From: Dasypus novemcinctus | Taxonomy: Eukaryota > Chordata > Mammalia > Cingulata > Dasypodidae | Assembly (NCBI RefSeq): GCF_030445035.2 | Contig: NW_026688628.1 | Location: forward strand, 1,116,001 to 1,180,000 | DNA: 64,000 bases | Direction of reading: 5' to 3' | Part shown: positions 33,791 to 46,693 of the stretch, in pieces | How the letters are laid out: each line of letters begins with the position of its first letter | Position numbering within the stretch: position 1 is the first letter of the stretch | Program-made: the position numbers and the translations under genes | The notes under the pieces: generated by a model | Database searches by the model: none | The model's input: the letters and a program-made list of their open reading frames with translations, nothing else | Told to the model about the DNA's origin: nothing

Positions 33791-34930
33791 AATGAGTTTA
33801 TTTATTCATTTATTTATTTAAATTTTAAAAATTTTAAAACAGGTTTAGATTACATAAATGTTACATAAAATATAGAGGGGACCCATATGCCCTACCCCTT
33901 CACCCTCCCACTCTTTCCCATAGTAACAATAACTTTCATTAGTATAGTACATTTGCTACAATTGATGAATGCATATAGAAACAATGCTGCTAACCATGAA
34001 TTATAGTTTATATTATAGTTAAGAGCCTGTCCTGCACAATTTTAGGTAATGATAAAACATATAATGGCCTGTATCCGTCATTGCAATGTCATGCAGAATA
34101 ATCCCAATGTCCTGAAAATGCCCTGATATAACACCTATTCTGCCTGCTCCCTCCTCTCAGAATCTCTGGTGGCCATGGCCTTTATATCAATGATAAACAT
34201 TCTTCCATTGCTAGAATAGTAAGTCTATAATATAAAAATAATGTCTACTTTAGTCCATTGTTCATTCCCCAATCTTCAGGATTTTGTGATGGTGATGCCC
34301 ACTGTTTCTAATTGAGAGGGGGCTTAGATCCCTTGGGATATATGGGTGGAACTAGCTTGCTTAGAGGTGCAGACATTCTTTGCTCCTTGGGATAGGTGTT
34401 GTCCATTACCATCTCCTTATTAGTTGTTCTACATAGGTCCAATGAACTGGAGAGTAAGTGTTGAAACTGCTTAGATTAAGGGTTCAACTGGCACATGAAC
34501 AGACCAAAAACATAATGCTCTGGCTCATGTATTTAACAAGGATAGTGCCAACACATGGCTTTATGTAAATAACATTTAGAGAAGAGCCACATGTTGGGAA
34601 TCTACAAATGAGGCTAACTCTTTTACACTGGGGAGCATAAATTCCAAAGTAAGGTCTACTGACAGGGTGCCAAATTCCTGAGATTCCCTGCACTAATTAC
34701 AGTGTCTAGATATCTCTAGAACCATCAGGATCCCTACTGTTTGAGGCTCTGTTTACTGTAACAGATAGTGAGATTCTGCTGAGATGAGCATAAGCATAAC
34801 CTCTGGAATGACCACCAAACTCACTTTAAAATCTCTTAATCATAAAATTTCATCTGCACTGAATATTTCCCCTTTTTGGCCAAGGTCTTTTTCAGAGACA
34901 TTGCTAGTTGGCATTTGGTCATAATACCTA
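33791..34930 (-). mobile_element. Older L1 3' UTR, antisense
   Basis: Same block order as the younger 3' UTRs (GGTTTAGATTACATAAATG, GGGGACCCATATGCCC, TCCATTGCTAGAATAG, GAGAGGGGGCTTAGATCCC) but with clearly higher divergence. Confidence 0.65.
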
Positions 34931-35440
34931 AGTGCCAGTGAAGTTAAATTTCTTTTTATATATTGTATTTTGTATTTGTATTTTGAATTTCTTCCTAAGT
35001 TAGGATTCTGTTTATATCTTTTGCAGATTTTTAAATTCAGCTTATGCTTTCTTATTTTGTGGTGTTAATATTAATTTCTACATTTGTATACAAATCTTTT
35101 ATCAGATGTGTTTTGTAAGTATTTTTCCAAATCTGCATGTTTTCTTACAACCCCTTATCAATGTCTTTCACAGAGTAGATATTTTACATTTGAATAAAAA
35201 CTGACATAAATTTTAATCTCTCATGAATCATGCTTCCATTACTATATCTAAAAACTCTTTTCCAACCTATGGGCCCTTAGATTTTCTTCACATTTTAGTC
35301 TAGCACTTTCACAATGCATTTTACTTTAAAATGGTATGATTCATTTTTATTTAATTTTTGTGAAATGAATTCAATCAGTGCCTAAGTTCCTTTTTTATTT
35401 GGCATGAGTGCATCCTATTCTTACCATATTCTAACTAAGT
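34931..35440 (-). mobile_element. Old L1 ORF2 C-terminal region, antisense
   Basis: AATCTTTTATCAGATGTG, TATTTTTCCAAATCTGCATG and CAATGTCTTTCACAGAGTAG follow the antisense ORF2/C-terminal order of old mammalian L1s. Confidence 0.5.
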
Positions 35441-35959
35441 TCTTGGCTATGCTGCAGAAGTGAATTTCAAGAACACGCCAGGTGAGTTAGGCCAGTAATT
35501 AATTCAGGTAGGAAGGGAAGAGAAATGGGAGAAAATAACAGATCAGGGCCCCAGGAGGTAGTGAGGAAGGGGCTGAAAAGGGATGAAGAGGGCTAATTTA
35601 CAAGCTACAATTCCCCATTATAGATTATAAGTCCCGAGGGTAGCTTGCATGGCCACATGGCAGAGGAAAAATGATGAAAGTGACATGCAGAAGGCAAGAC
35701 GGGTCAATAGGCAAAAAGCTAGGCAAGAGCAAGCTCAAACCTCATGGTTTGCTTTTAAACTGCTAGTTATCCACCCCTTTGCTAATGGCAGGGGAGGGGG
35801 TTTCAGCTGTTTGCTCTTTGGATTGATTACCCTGCCCATCAATTCCTTAGTGAGGACCCAGTGATAAAGTTCCTAGGGAAGATCCAGGCTTTTCCATATT
35901 CTCAGGAAGGAGGCTTTGTTCTGGGTAGCAAATCCCAGGGTGAGATTCCTCCAGCAGCC
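35441..35959. other. Unassigned, possibly an LTR or old repeat
   Basis: Composition differs from its L1 neighbours, but I cannot name a family and see no LTR termini. Confidence 0.3.
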
Positions 35960-35969
35960 ATCGTTAGGG

Positions 35970-37517
35970 TTTTTTTTTTTTTATTGACTTTGTAATAATA
36001 TTACATTAAAAATATATATGTGAGGTCCCATTCAACCCCACCCCCCCACCCCCTTCTCCCCCCCCAACAACACTCGTTCCCATCATCATGACACATCCAT
36101 TGGATTTGGTAAGTACATCTTTGGGCACCTCTGTACCTCATAGACAATGGTCCACATCATGGCCCATACTCTCCTCCATTCCATCCAGTGGGCCCTGTGA
36201 GGATTTACGATGTCCGGTGATTACCTCTGAGGCGCCATCCAGGGCAGCTCCATGTCCCAAATACGCCTCCACCTCTCATCTCTTCCTGCCTTTCCCCATA
36301 CCCATCGTCCACCATGTCCACTTTTCCCAATCCAATGCCACCTCTTCTATGTGGACATTGGATTGGTTGTGTCCATTGCACCTCTATGTCAAGAGGAGGC
36401 TCAGATTCCACATGGATGCTGGATGCAATCCTCCCACTTTCAGTTGTAAGCACTCTAGGCTCCATGGTGTGGTGGTTGTCCTTCTTCAACTCCATCTTAG
36501 CTGAGTGTGGTAAGTCCAATAAATCAGATTGTAGGTGCTGGAGTCTGTTGAGGCTCAGGACCTGGCTATCACATTGTCAGTCCAGAGATTCAAATCCCCT
36601 AAATATATCTTAAACCCCAACGTTAACTGCACCTCCAGCAGATTAGCATGAAAGTCTTATGAAGGGAGATCCCATCTGAGTCCAGATTCATCACACATAA
36701 ACACCATTTCCAAAGAGGGGCCATCTGCCCTGGTAGTAAACCCCATTGGCCATGACCATAACTCTCATGGGTCTCTTTAGCCTTCATAGGAACCAATATC
36801 TGGGGGTTGTATCTGCTTTATCTGTCTCTCTGACTCTGCTCAGTTGTGCATGAGGGCAATCCTTCTGCCAGCCTCCAGACTCTTTTTTAGAAACTCGTAG
36901 CCATATAAACTCATTTCTCCTTTCCATTTCCCCCTTACTTTAGGTCAGACAGCATTTTAAAGTCATGTTATTTTATGTAGACATGGATATTCTGCTGATC
37001 TGCATTGAACCTTCCAATGACACCAATGACAGGTGATATATGGCTGACAGGGAGCTGTACAGAACATATGTCCAGGGTGCATGGTAATGATTGGATATAC
37101 TCATAGTGGCAACAATTAAAAACCCAGAAGGGGGGGTACTGGGTTCCTGGCCAGTGGTGCTCTGTCGTGGTCCCTAGGGGAGCAGCGATAGTCTCCCAGG
37201 TACAGCGGCAGGGACTGGGAGGGAGTGAGGGTTCAACAGTGAGCACCTGATGCGAATGACTATGCTTGTGAGCTGATAAACCTAAAATAAGAACAAGGCC
37301 TAGAGCAACATTGTGCCTGGGAATTTCCTCCTGTCAGCCTTCATGTTACTCAAATGTGGCCAGTCTCGAAGCCAAACTCAGCATGTAAATGCAATGTCTT
37401 CCCTCCAGCGTGGGACATGACACCCGGGGATGAGCCTCCCTGGCAACGAGGGACCACTATCAAATACCAACTGATGATGCAACTGGAAAAGGACCTTATA
37501 TGGAAGGTCCAATGCGG
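35970..37517 (-). mobile_element. L1 copy E, 5'-inverted (twin-primed), antisense
   Basis: Poly(T) 35970-35982, antisense 3' UTR part 2 from about 35983 to 37018, then the same region in sense orientation from 37020 to 37517. The two arms meet at the same L1 position (TGGAAGGTTCAATGC reverse-read before 37018; TGGAAGGTCCAATGC at 37501). Flanks ATCGTTAGGG (35960-35969) and ATTGTTAGGG (37518-37527) form a 9-of-10 target duplication. This is the structure left by twin priming. Confidence 0.75.
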
Positions 37518-37589
37518 ATTGTTAGGGGGTTTTGATGTCCATGTGGACTGTGTCAGGCTCTAGATCCATCTATTCCCTATCTTACTAGC

Positions 37590-37700
37590 CTGCTTCACTT
37601 TTGTTCCAACACCACTTCTTGAAAAGATCATACTTTCTACACTGAATTACCCTTGTCCTCTGTGAAACATCAGTGGAACACATTTGTGTGGGGTCATTTT
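37590..37700 (-). mobile_element. Old L1 ORF2 fragment, antisense
   Basis: TGTTCCAACACCACTTCTTG, then AAAAGATCATACTTTCT and ACACATTTGTGTGGGGTC follow the antisense ORF2 C-terminal order. Confidence 0.55.
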
Positions 37701-38118
37701 TCCATTTCACCAAAAAGATTTTTTAAATTATTGTGTTTTTATAATAACTATTACAACCAAATAACATGGTTCCTACTACTTTGTTCTTCTTTTCTATTTT
37801 GTCACAGGGTAGAAAAACATGGTCATAATGTTTGTTGCTTAAAATAAAGTCTGAGAGAATTTATCATGGAAATTATTGCCTTGGCAAAGTGTATTCTATT
37901 ATGACCAAGGGTTTCTAGCCATCACAACTATCAAGGAGAAGCAGGAACATATGTTTTCCCTATTTTCAGAAAAGGGTACTACATCTCTATAAAATCCATA
38001 AAAATATTAACTTAATGTAATTACAATACAAACAGTACCATTTATTATATTTTTCTGATTATGGCTTGAGGCTAAATTGCATTGTATTGAATATCTCCTC
38101 AGGAAATTCATCATCCAC
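37701..38118 (+). other. OR pseudogene 5' flank with candidate splice acceptor
   Basis: No repeat seen. CTCCTCAG at 38095-38102 with a pyrimidine-rich run makes a plausible 3' splice site 16 bp before the OR start codon, as expected for OR genes whose coding exon follows non-coding exons. Confidence 0.45.
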
Positions 38119-39085
38119 ATGGAAACAGAAAACCAAACATATGCTTTAGAATTCATCCTCCTGGGGCTCTCAGAAAATACAGAGGTGCAGCCCCTCCTCT
38201 TTGGAATGTTCCTGTCCATGTACCTGGTTACATTCATTGGCAGCCTGCTCATCATCCTGGCCATCATCTTGGACTCCCATCTCCACACACCCATGTACTT
38301 CTTCCTCTCCAACCTGTCTTTTACTGATATCTGTTTCACCTCCACCATGAAACCAAAGATGCTGCTGAACATTCAGACAGGCAACAAAATCATAACTTTC
38401 GAAAACCGTCTCACCCAGATGTATTTTTTCATGCTTTTTGGACAATTAGATAACTCCTTCTTGACTGCAATGGCCTATGGCCGCTTCGTGGCCATCTGTC
38501 ACCCCCTGCACTACACAGTCATCATGAACCCCTGGCTCTGTGGCCTCCTACTGCTGGTATCCTGGTTATTGAGTGTTTTGGACTCTCTTTTGCATAACTT
38601 AATGGTTTTACAATTGTCTTTTTGTACAGAGATGGAAATGCCCTACTTTTTCTGTGAACTTAATCAGGTAGTCAGACATGCTTGTTCTGACACCTTCCTC
38701 AATGACCTTGTGATGTATTTTGCAGGTGGACTTCTGGGGGTTATACCACTCACTGGGATCTTTTTCTCTTACTCTAAAATTATATCCTCAATTTTGAGAA
38801 TCTCAACAGCTCGTGGTAAATATAAAGCATTTTCTACTTGTGGATCTCACCTCTCAGTAGTGACCTTGTTTTATGGTAGGTATTGGAGTGTATCTTAGCT
38901 CTGCTGCTACCAAAAACTCAAAGGCAAATGCAATAGCCTCAGTGATGTACACAGTGATTACTCCCATGTTGAACCCCTTTATTTACATTCTTAGAAACAA
39001 GGACATAAAGCAGGCCTTTAAAAAGCTGGGAAACATTCTGTCTATAAAAGGATACTTTGTCTCAAGTTTACAAAAGTGCTCATGA
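38119..39085 (+). pseudogene. Olfactory receptor pseudogene, family 7 (OR7-like)
   Basis: Seven-transmembrane odorant receptor of olfactory sensory neurons, normally coupled to Golf. The start at 38119 (METENQT, glycosylation site N5) fits the usual 5' length.

Family motifs in order: [16 protein letters not shown] (TM2), [25 protein letters not shown] (TM3 end, residue 118 on), [16 protein letters not shown] (ECL2), [22 protein letters not shown] (TM6) and [19 protein letters not shown] (TM7). ELNQVV and TFLND point to family 7.

Lesions: two bases are lost at about 38878 (GGT-A-GGT where relatives have GGT-ACA-GGT), shifting the frame between TM6 and TM7 and ending at TAG 38896-38898. The rest continues in the next frame to TGA 39083-39085. 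Also Arg97 (CGT 38407) replaces the conserved TM3 disulfide Cys, and Gly121 (GGC 38479) replaces Asp of the DRY/DRF motif. Without the shift the product would be about 322 aa, normal length. The pseudogene call is firm; subfamily is not assigned. Confidence 0.92.
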
Positions 39086-39129
39086 TTAACAGAGATCAAA
39101 CACTAGAAGATTCTTTTTTTGAAAATGAA

Positions 39130-41305
39130 ATATTTTGTTGTCTTTTTTTGAAGATACATAGATAACGCAAAATGTAACATTAAAAATATGAGGTTCCCAT
39201 ATACACCACTCCCCACCCCACCCCCACTCCTCTCACACCAACAACTTATGGTTGTGTGGATTATCATTTGCATTGTAGTTTGCAACTCCCCACAGTCCAT
39301 TCAATGGCTTATGGCATGATATGTAATGTCCTTCATCTATCCGTACTATATCATTCAGGACAACTTCAAGTCCTAAAAATGCCTCCATGTCACACATCTT
39401 CCCTCTCCCAGCACTCAGCAACTCCCACAGCCACTGTCTCCAGACAGACTAGTGTGTCAAATCCTCAGCATTGTTGCAAGTGTCTGTGAATCGTGTATTT
39501 CAGGCAGTGAAGCTTGGTTGTCACTGTGGGCCCCAAGGGGTGGGGGAGAGAGGAATAGAATAGATGGAAGATGGGACAACTGGGGGCAGTGGAAGTGTTC
39601 CACAAGATTATGCAGTGATGGATATAGGCCTTGTTAAATTTCACCAAAAAATTAAATGTAAACCATAGTACAACCAAATTTTTATAAAATTGTACAATCT
39701 AAAATATAAACCATAATGTAAACCATAGTGAAACCATGGTTTGTATCTATGTTTCAATATCTGTTCATCAGCTATAGCAAATATACGCACATTAAAAAGA
39801 TAATTGCAGGGGGAAGAGAGAAAAGTGTTTGATGTTGGCATATCAGATTCCCTTATATTGTATATGTGACTTTATTGTGATCTAAAACTTTTTTGAAGAC
39901 ATTATAATTTTTTTTAATCAAAGGATGAGGACCCTGAGAAAAGAATGGGAGAAAGAGCTTTTCTACTGTACATACACAGCAACACCTATTACAGTGATGA
40001 AGGCAAAATGTAAAATATATTTTATGATATTTTGCATTTTAATACCCTGATTTATTTTTTACTTTTAGTTTTTCTTAAATATAGAATAAAAATATTCTAT
40101 TTTTTATCTTTAAACCTATCACTAATATTTCATTTTCCTGTTAATTGAGTTTAGAAATATATTAGCATATAGTTTTGAAGAAGTTTTGGATCACAGAGTG
40201 TTTCAACAATTGCAGGGCAGGAGTACTGGTGTGGGATGTCATTGATGGGGGATGCATGGGCAGGGGGCAGTTCTCCAGGGCATTCATGCAGGGTATATAA
40301 ATATATTTTGGATATTAATTGTCATATTAGGTAGAGTGAGGAAGTGCTGAGTTCCTATTCTGGGAAACTATGTTGCACTCCCCAGTTGAGGAGCAACTAT
40401 CCCCCAAGTGCAAGAACAAAGACCAGTGAAGAAGGATGGTCCAATGATGGGCCCTTGATACTGATGACAATGCTTATGAGCCTGTGTGCTTGAAATTTCA
40501 ACTAGGTCTAGAGATGCAAGGTGCCTAAGAGTAACCTCCTGAGAGCCTCCATGTTGCTCAAATGTGGCCACTCCCTAAGTCAACTCAACATTACTTTCCC
40601 TCCAGCATGGGACATATCCGCTGGGTTGAGAATCCCTGGTGCTGAGGAATTACTACCAACCACCAGCTCGTGATACAATTAGAAAAATACCTTGAATAAA
40701 AAGGGGAAATGGGAATGACAAATGAGTTCATATGGCTAAGAGACTTCAAAATGAGTCAGGTCTTCAGATGAGTTGGACTTATGCATCTTTCAGCAGGATC
40801 TCAGAGACAGCCTAAGTAGGTACTACCCCAGGTAGTGGTTCTCCTGAGTACTACAGAGACACCTCATTCCTATGGTCATGGCAGATGATTCTGGAGTTCG
40901 GTGCCTTGCCAGAAGATTCTACTTTGGAATTTGTACCCTGAAGTGTGATGGAGTTGGACTCAGATGTGATCTTTCTACATGTGCCTCTCTGTCACTTTTA
41001 CTCAACCTTTTGTTGGTGCTGGGGTTGTTGTATGGTCAGGAGACTTGAATGAGCTTCAGGAGAGTTGCAACACCTGCTCTCCAATTCATTGGATTTGCCA
41101 GTGTCAGCTAACAGGGAGGTGAGGATGGTCAACCACCATACCAGGGAACCGAGAGAGTCTACAGTGCAAGCAGGAGAATTCCACCCATCAGCCATGTGGG
41201 ATCTAAGCCAACTTTCAATTTAGAGGTGGAGTGGACATCACCATCCCAGGGTACACAAGGTGGAGGAATAAAATATGGATTAGAGGAGATCTTAATCTAG
41301 GTACT
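39130..41305 (+). mobile_element. L1 copy F, 3' UTR with 5' inversion
   Basis: Antisense 3' UTR end at 39145-39448 (T-run, GATACATAGATAACGC, GAGGTTCCCATATACACC, CAGGACAACTTCAAGTCC), then sense 3' UTR from 39449 (TGTCAAATCCTCAGCATTG) through the seam (39900-39920) to AATAAAATATGGATTAGAGG at about 41290. The arms meet at nearly the same L1 coordinate, as in twin priming. It starts about 45-60 bp after the OR pseudogene stop. No target duplication found. Confidence 0.65.
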
Positions 41306-42844
41306 TTGTAAGTGTATAGAGAGATAATCTTGCATTAGCCTAATAAAAACTTACATTTGTTTCATTTTGGTATATCACGGATTCCTATTTCTTTTGTATT
41401 ATTTTACATCATGTGTTCCCTCATTGTATTCCTGGATTCAGGATTGAAGATAGAAACTGCTGCCTGGATTTTCAGCAGTAAAATATTTCATTCAGTTTAT
41501 TCTGTATATATAAAATTATAGCAGGTGCTGGAGGGATGAAAGTGTATTGCAGTCACTCCCAGATGAAAGAAACTGCTTGTTTTTTATGGTGTTAGTGAAA
41601 AATAAGTTCTCCTAGCAAAGGCTCTGTACCAGCTACCAAGGCTTGTTCATTAGTTCCTGAAAGAGGTCACATCCTGAACTGGAGATGTCATCTGACTGCT
41701 TTATAGTAATCCACATTCTATCTCCAATATGTGCCTTTCTCCTGCACCTTCAAAATCATAATTCAAGTGAGGTTGTAATCAACAACACATTCCCTGATTT
41801 TTCAAACAATGATGGTTTGAATAATTTCTATCATTCTTCCAGCGATGTAAGTTTGCCCTTTAAAAAATATTTCCATATTGAAGGATATTTTCTGGAAATT
41901 TCTTTCAGCACTCCCTACAATAATAGCCCTCATTTATGGGTCATAAAAAGCAAATATGTGTTTTTCTGCCTTTCCTACTATATCTTATTCTTATATTAAA
42001 CCCAGATATTAAGACATAATTTCAGACTTTTATGTAAGCTTGCTATTTTCTTCTGGGTAGACTAAGGTGAATGCTTCATTCGTCAACTGATTTCCTTGCC
42101 ATCACTACAAATGGCAAACCAGAGTGGCATTTTGGAGGTAATGATTTCTCTGAGCTAATGGTCATATTTGAAGATGTTAATAATTGCTTACATATTTGTA
42201 TTCACTTCAAATTCTTTGGCAAAGCTGTGAATTCATTTTCACTTCTAATTTATTGACACACAGGTTCAGTCTCTGATGTGAGTCATACACTTATCAGAAC
42301 TGAAATTTTCAGGAAAAGATATTTCATTCATGCAGTTTTATAAAATGCCTATGTTTTGATTACACCTTAATCTGAAAATTAAAAATCCTCACCTTGTCAC
42401 TTTTTTCTGGAATTCTCTCCAGTGCAAGTAAGAGCCCCACCTTATTCCACATTAACTTGAATTAGGATTCTCAGTAAAATCATTTTTCACATAAACCAGT
42501 TTGTCAATACCTTTCCTAGGTGCTTTCTTTAAATGTTACTGCAAACAATATATTGTGAATCATTTTTTACAAGCTATACAAGAGCAATTATGTACATTTA
42601 CCACATGGAAATAGTGTCAGTGGTCTTCTCACTCACAACAATTTGATGTATCAGTTCCCAATTGCTACCCTGCAAGACTGCTATTTTGTAATCAGTTCTG
42701 GTACAAAATAGTTTACATGAAAGGCTTATTTTTGAGCAGAAATCTCTTTCCAAATAAAAGCTTTTAAAAATTTTTACTTCAGTCCATTGTACATTATAAT
42801 AACTAGATATTATTATTCTATTGTAGATGTGTTATTATAGTAAT
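41306..42844. other. Unassigned sequence
   Basis: AT-rich, no repeat family, exon or RNA gene recognised; short open frames (41685-42256) show no family features. Confidence 0.4.
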
Positions 42845-43250
42845 TAAAGAATTTTATCATTGAAATAAAGGCATTGGCCACCAGAGGTTCTGAGGGGAGG
42901 GAAGGGAAGAATAAGGAGTAATATGGAGACATTTTGGAGACATAAGAATTCTCCTACATGACCTTTCAATGATGGAAAGAAGGCCATTATACATTTTGTC
43001 ACAGCCTATAAAATTGTCTGAGACTGAGGGTAAACTATAATCTACAGTGTAGTCCATGGTTAGTAGCAATGCTTCAATATGTGTCCTTCAATGTTAACAA
43101 ATGTACAACTCTAATGAAACAAGTTGTTAATGTGGTAAAGTGTGGGATCTTGAGGGGCTGGAGCATATGGGAATCTCCTGTATTTTTAATGTAACATTTA
43201 TGTAATCTAAAGTTTCTTTAAAAATAAAAACATTAAGAAAATTTTGAAAA
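42845..43250 (+). mobile_element. Old L1 3' end, sense
   Basis: GGCCACCAGAGGTTCTGAGG, CAATGATGGAAAGAAGGCC, CTACAGTGTAGTCCATGG and a TTTTTAATGTAACATTTATG terminus followed by an A-rich tail, the sense counterpart of the antisense 3' ends seen elsewhere. Confidence 0.6.
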
Positions 43251-45296
43251 AGAATCTTGAGAAAAAACGTGGTAGTCATGAACACTCATGTTACTGAAGA
43301 AACTAGAGTTATGTCTTTCAATATTTGGAAGTATGGAAAAGAGTGAAAAACAGTCCAGCTAAGAAAGGTGATACTTCTGTTATAATCAGGAGCACTGTAT
43401 AATCAAGAAGACTCCACTGGAATTATTGACCACACAAATATGCCCCCTTTCTGCAGTCAGGGAGAAGGAGGCTCATGTCTTCAGTATTGATTAAATAGGC
43501 ACCACCACCTGCAGTTTCCCCATCTGGAGGACAGGAATACAAACCAGAAAGAGGGAGAAAAGACTGCTAGGAATAACCTACCCTACTGAAGTCACACCCT
43601 AAGAAGACTCAGTTGTGGATGCCAAACTTACTTACACTTTGATTGTATTTATGAAGAGAGGGTGATTGGTATCTTTCAAAATCCCCTAAGAAACTTCCTG
43701 TTTCCTTTCTAAATATTTAGCTGGTACACTGATTCATAAGGTAACATTTTTATTAAGCAAATATCATATGTGAGTGATGGAGACCTTTTCAACTCTATTA
43801 TATTCTCCTCGAACTTATGTTATTACAAAGATCTTTTCTTATTTCCCCATTCCTGCATCTTCTCTTTTCCTTTAAAATAAAAAAGTATTCCTGGTTTTGT
43901 CAGTAGAATTTTATTCTTCTCCAGGATCCTAAAATATGTGAAAACAATGATTCACTCTAAACTGAGGGTAAAATTTGTTCTCATGTAAAACAAAGTTTAT
44001 TCCTTAAGAGTCTATAAATGGCTATAAGGGGAAAAAAGCATCATATTGTCTTTTATCAGTGAAACTTAAGTACAGTTAGGTTTTTTTAAAAAGGGAAACC
44101 TTGCAGAGAGTTCCTAAAATATAGATTTCATTAAAAGACACTTCCATAATTTCAGTGAGAGATAAACACCAAGTTACAGAGGGAAAAACTGTTTTTTTTT
44201 CCTGGATAAGTGGGGGATTTATTTGCTGTCTGAAAACCATGAAATATATGTTACATAGAAGGAGGGCAAGATACATTTTGAGTGATCTGTGTTCTGTTTA
44301 ATTGAATGTTTTATGAGTAGAATAAATACTTTGGGACCCTAACATGAGAAATTTAGAAAAGATGAATACTGCCAATTGAAGATTTACTGTCCAGAGTGGG
44401 GAAGTGAGAATAAACACACCCAGGTCCAAGGAACATCATTTAAACCAAGAGAAAGTAGAAAACTGTAACAGAACGCTTACCTATTATAATGCATTGTAAT
44501 AAGGTAGCCCATGCCTAAGTGAGTATATTTCAAACATAGGAGCAATTACTCCTCCCTCCACTGCCAAGAACTGAGTTTGCAAGAGAAGCAAATTCTAGAG
44601 TAACAGTATTGAATGAGAAGGTCCTGGATGTCACATTCTAATGTCTTTCTCCAATGTCACACTTCCCATTTCTCCTCATTTCCAGATCATCCCTCTCAGA
44701 AGAATTGGAAGCACCTGCATATTAATAGCTCTGAGATACATCATCCTAAGTGTGGTTATATATATATATTTTTCGTTTCCTGAATGAAAATATTTTGTAT
44801 TTATTTATTATCCAAGAAGGAAAACATCAGTGGAACAATAAATCACTGAAATCAACCTGTAGATCTGTTTCACTGTGCAAAGAAAATATGAAAGGGAATG
44901 TTTTACTGGCAGTAAATGGAGGGACATGGATAAAATGTCAAGTGTAGAAGGTCCACAGATATAAATTTGGTTTATATTCCATTTCTGTTTCAGGATTAGT
45001 GGGTCTTTGATTCCCATGGTAGATAAATTTCTCCCATTCCTACTTGGAAATTTTACATTTTCATCATTGTATATTTTAGCTTCAGAGGTTCTATTTATTT
45101 AATTATTGAAATATACCATTTAATATAATTGCAATATTCTTTTTAATCTTCTAAAACTCATTAAAAAGTGTTGTTTCATATTCTCTGAATATTTTCAAAA
45201 TCTGAAAAACTTAAAAGCTTTTATTCCTATTGTCTGTCTTTTTTTCTGTCTTTTAGTCATGATAACTTGCTTTCTTAGGGTCTGTATAGATATTTT
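43251..45296. other. Unassigned sequence
   Basis: AT-rich; a short TA run at about 44758-44770. No gene or clear repeat family recognised. Confidence 0.4.
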
Positions 45297-46090
45297 TAAT
45301 TTTTGAAAAGATACTTAGATTACACAAATATCATATGAAAAAGATAGGGGATTCTAATATGCCCCACTCCCCACACTTCCCACATTTTCCCACATGAACA
45401 ACATCTTTCATTAGTGAGGTACATTCATTGCAATTGATGAACAAACTGTGGAGCATTGCCACTAAGCATGGACAAATGTTTACATTGTAGTTTACACTCT
45501 CTTCGACATAATTCCATAGGTTATGGCAAGATATATAATGGTTTGCATCTGTTATTGCAATGTCTTTTAGGACAATTCCCAATTCCAAAAAATGCCCCTG
45601 TCTTATAACACTTTTTACTGTTTCCTACCCTCAGAACCTCCAGTGACCACTACCTTCAGATTCCCTACATGTGGCTTTTCTGTCCTTTCATTTGTACTTG
45701 TAATTAGTACTAGAGTTTGTAGGTTTATGTACAAGTGACTTAAGTTTGGGGGCTGCCCATGTGCCAGCTGGGCCCTGAACCTCAATAGATTTGCAACACT
45801 TACTCTCCAGTTCATTGCTTTCACCCAAGACAACAGGCAAGGGGGTGATGATGGACAACTACATACCAAGTAACAGAGAAAGCCTAAAACTGCAAGCAAC
45901 ATAGTCCCATCCATCAGCTCTAAAGGATCACAGCCCCTCTCTATGAGATGTGGAGTAGACATCACCATCCCAGAATCCTCTGGTTTGGGGAATGAAATTT
46001 GGACTAAAGTAGACTGACTGGTATCTTACTATGGACTTATTGTGATTCTAGCAATGTAAGAATTTATCCATTGATATACTGAGTTTTAAA
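45297..46090 (-). mobile_element. Older L1 3' UTR, antisense
   Basis: AAGATACTTAGATTACACAA, GCCCCACTCCCCACAC, TTGCAATTGATGAAC, AGGACAATTCCCAATTCC and CAATAGATTTGCAACAC, in the standard 3' UTR order. Confidence 0.65.
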
Positions 46091-46693
46091 ATTCTGCTGT
46101 TTAATTTGAGGACATATTTGTGTGAATTCTTGGAGGTCTCAGTGGAAAAGAGAGGATTCACGTTTTACATTATTTGGAAATTAGCAAGCTAAAACAATTT
46201 AATGTTAAGTTGTGCACCTTGAGCCTTTAAGGTCACAAAGCTTCTGTGATTTCAGACTGCATGCTGGATCCTCATTCAGAGAGCTTTGGCACTTGTAGCA
46301 CCATGGTCAGGAGAAGTGTGTCTCTTCATACACATACTTGATTAATGTATTTATACTTTGTTAACCTTTACAATGCAACTATAATTCTAATGATCCATCT
46401 TTTATACAGGAATCTCTTACCAGAGTTCCCACTTAGGATAATTTTCTAATTCATTTTCATATAGAACATATTTAGTAATATGAAATCTCAAATTCCTTAA
46501 TGTGGACAGTCTCTCAAAACTGCAGCTGGCATTTGAAATCCACTACACATCACAGTCCATTTTATTATTTATTTTGTGGCTAAACTAATTCATTCTGTTA
46601 GGCCAGATTTGGGATGAATTTGAAATATTCAGGGAAATTTGTAGGTGTGAATCCTCATATTTTAAAAAATAACACATCAAAAAACTATCTACA
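46091..46693. other. Unassigned sequence
   Basis: AT-rich with no recognised feature; the last ~15 bp form the left flank repeat of the SINE that follows. Confidence 0.4.

Noticed and set aside
41685..42256. Possible second receptor-like gene downstream of the OR
   Set aside because: The frames are short and contain none of the OR family motifs.
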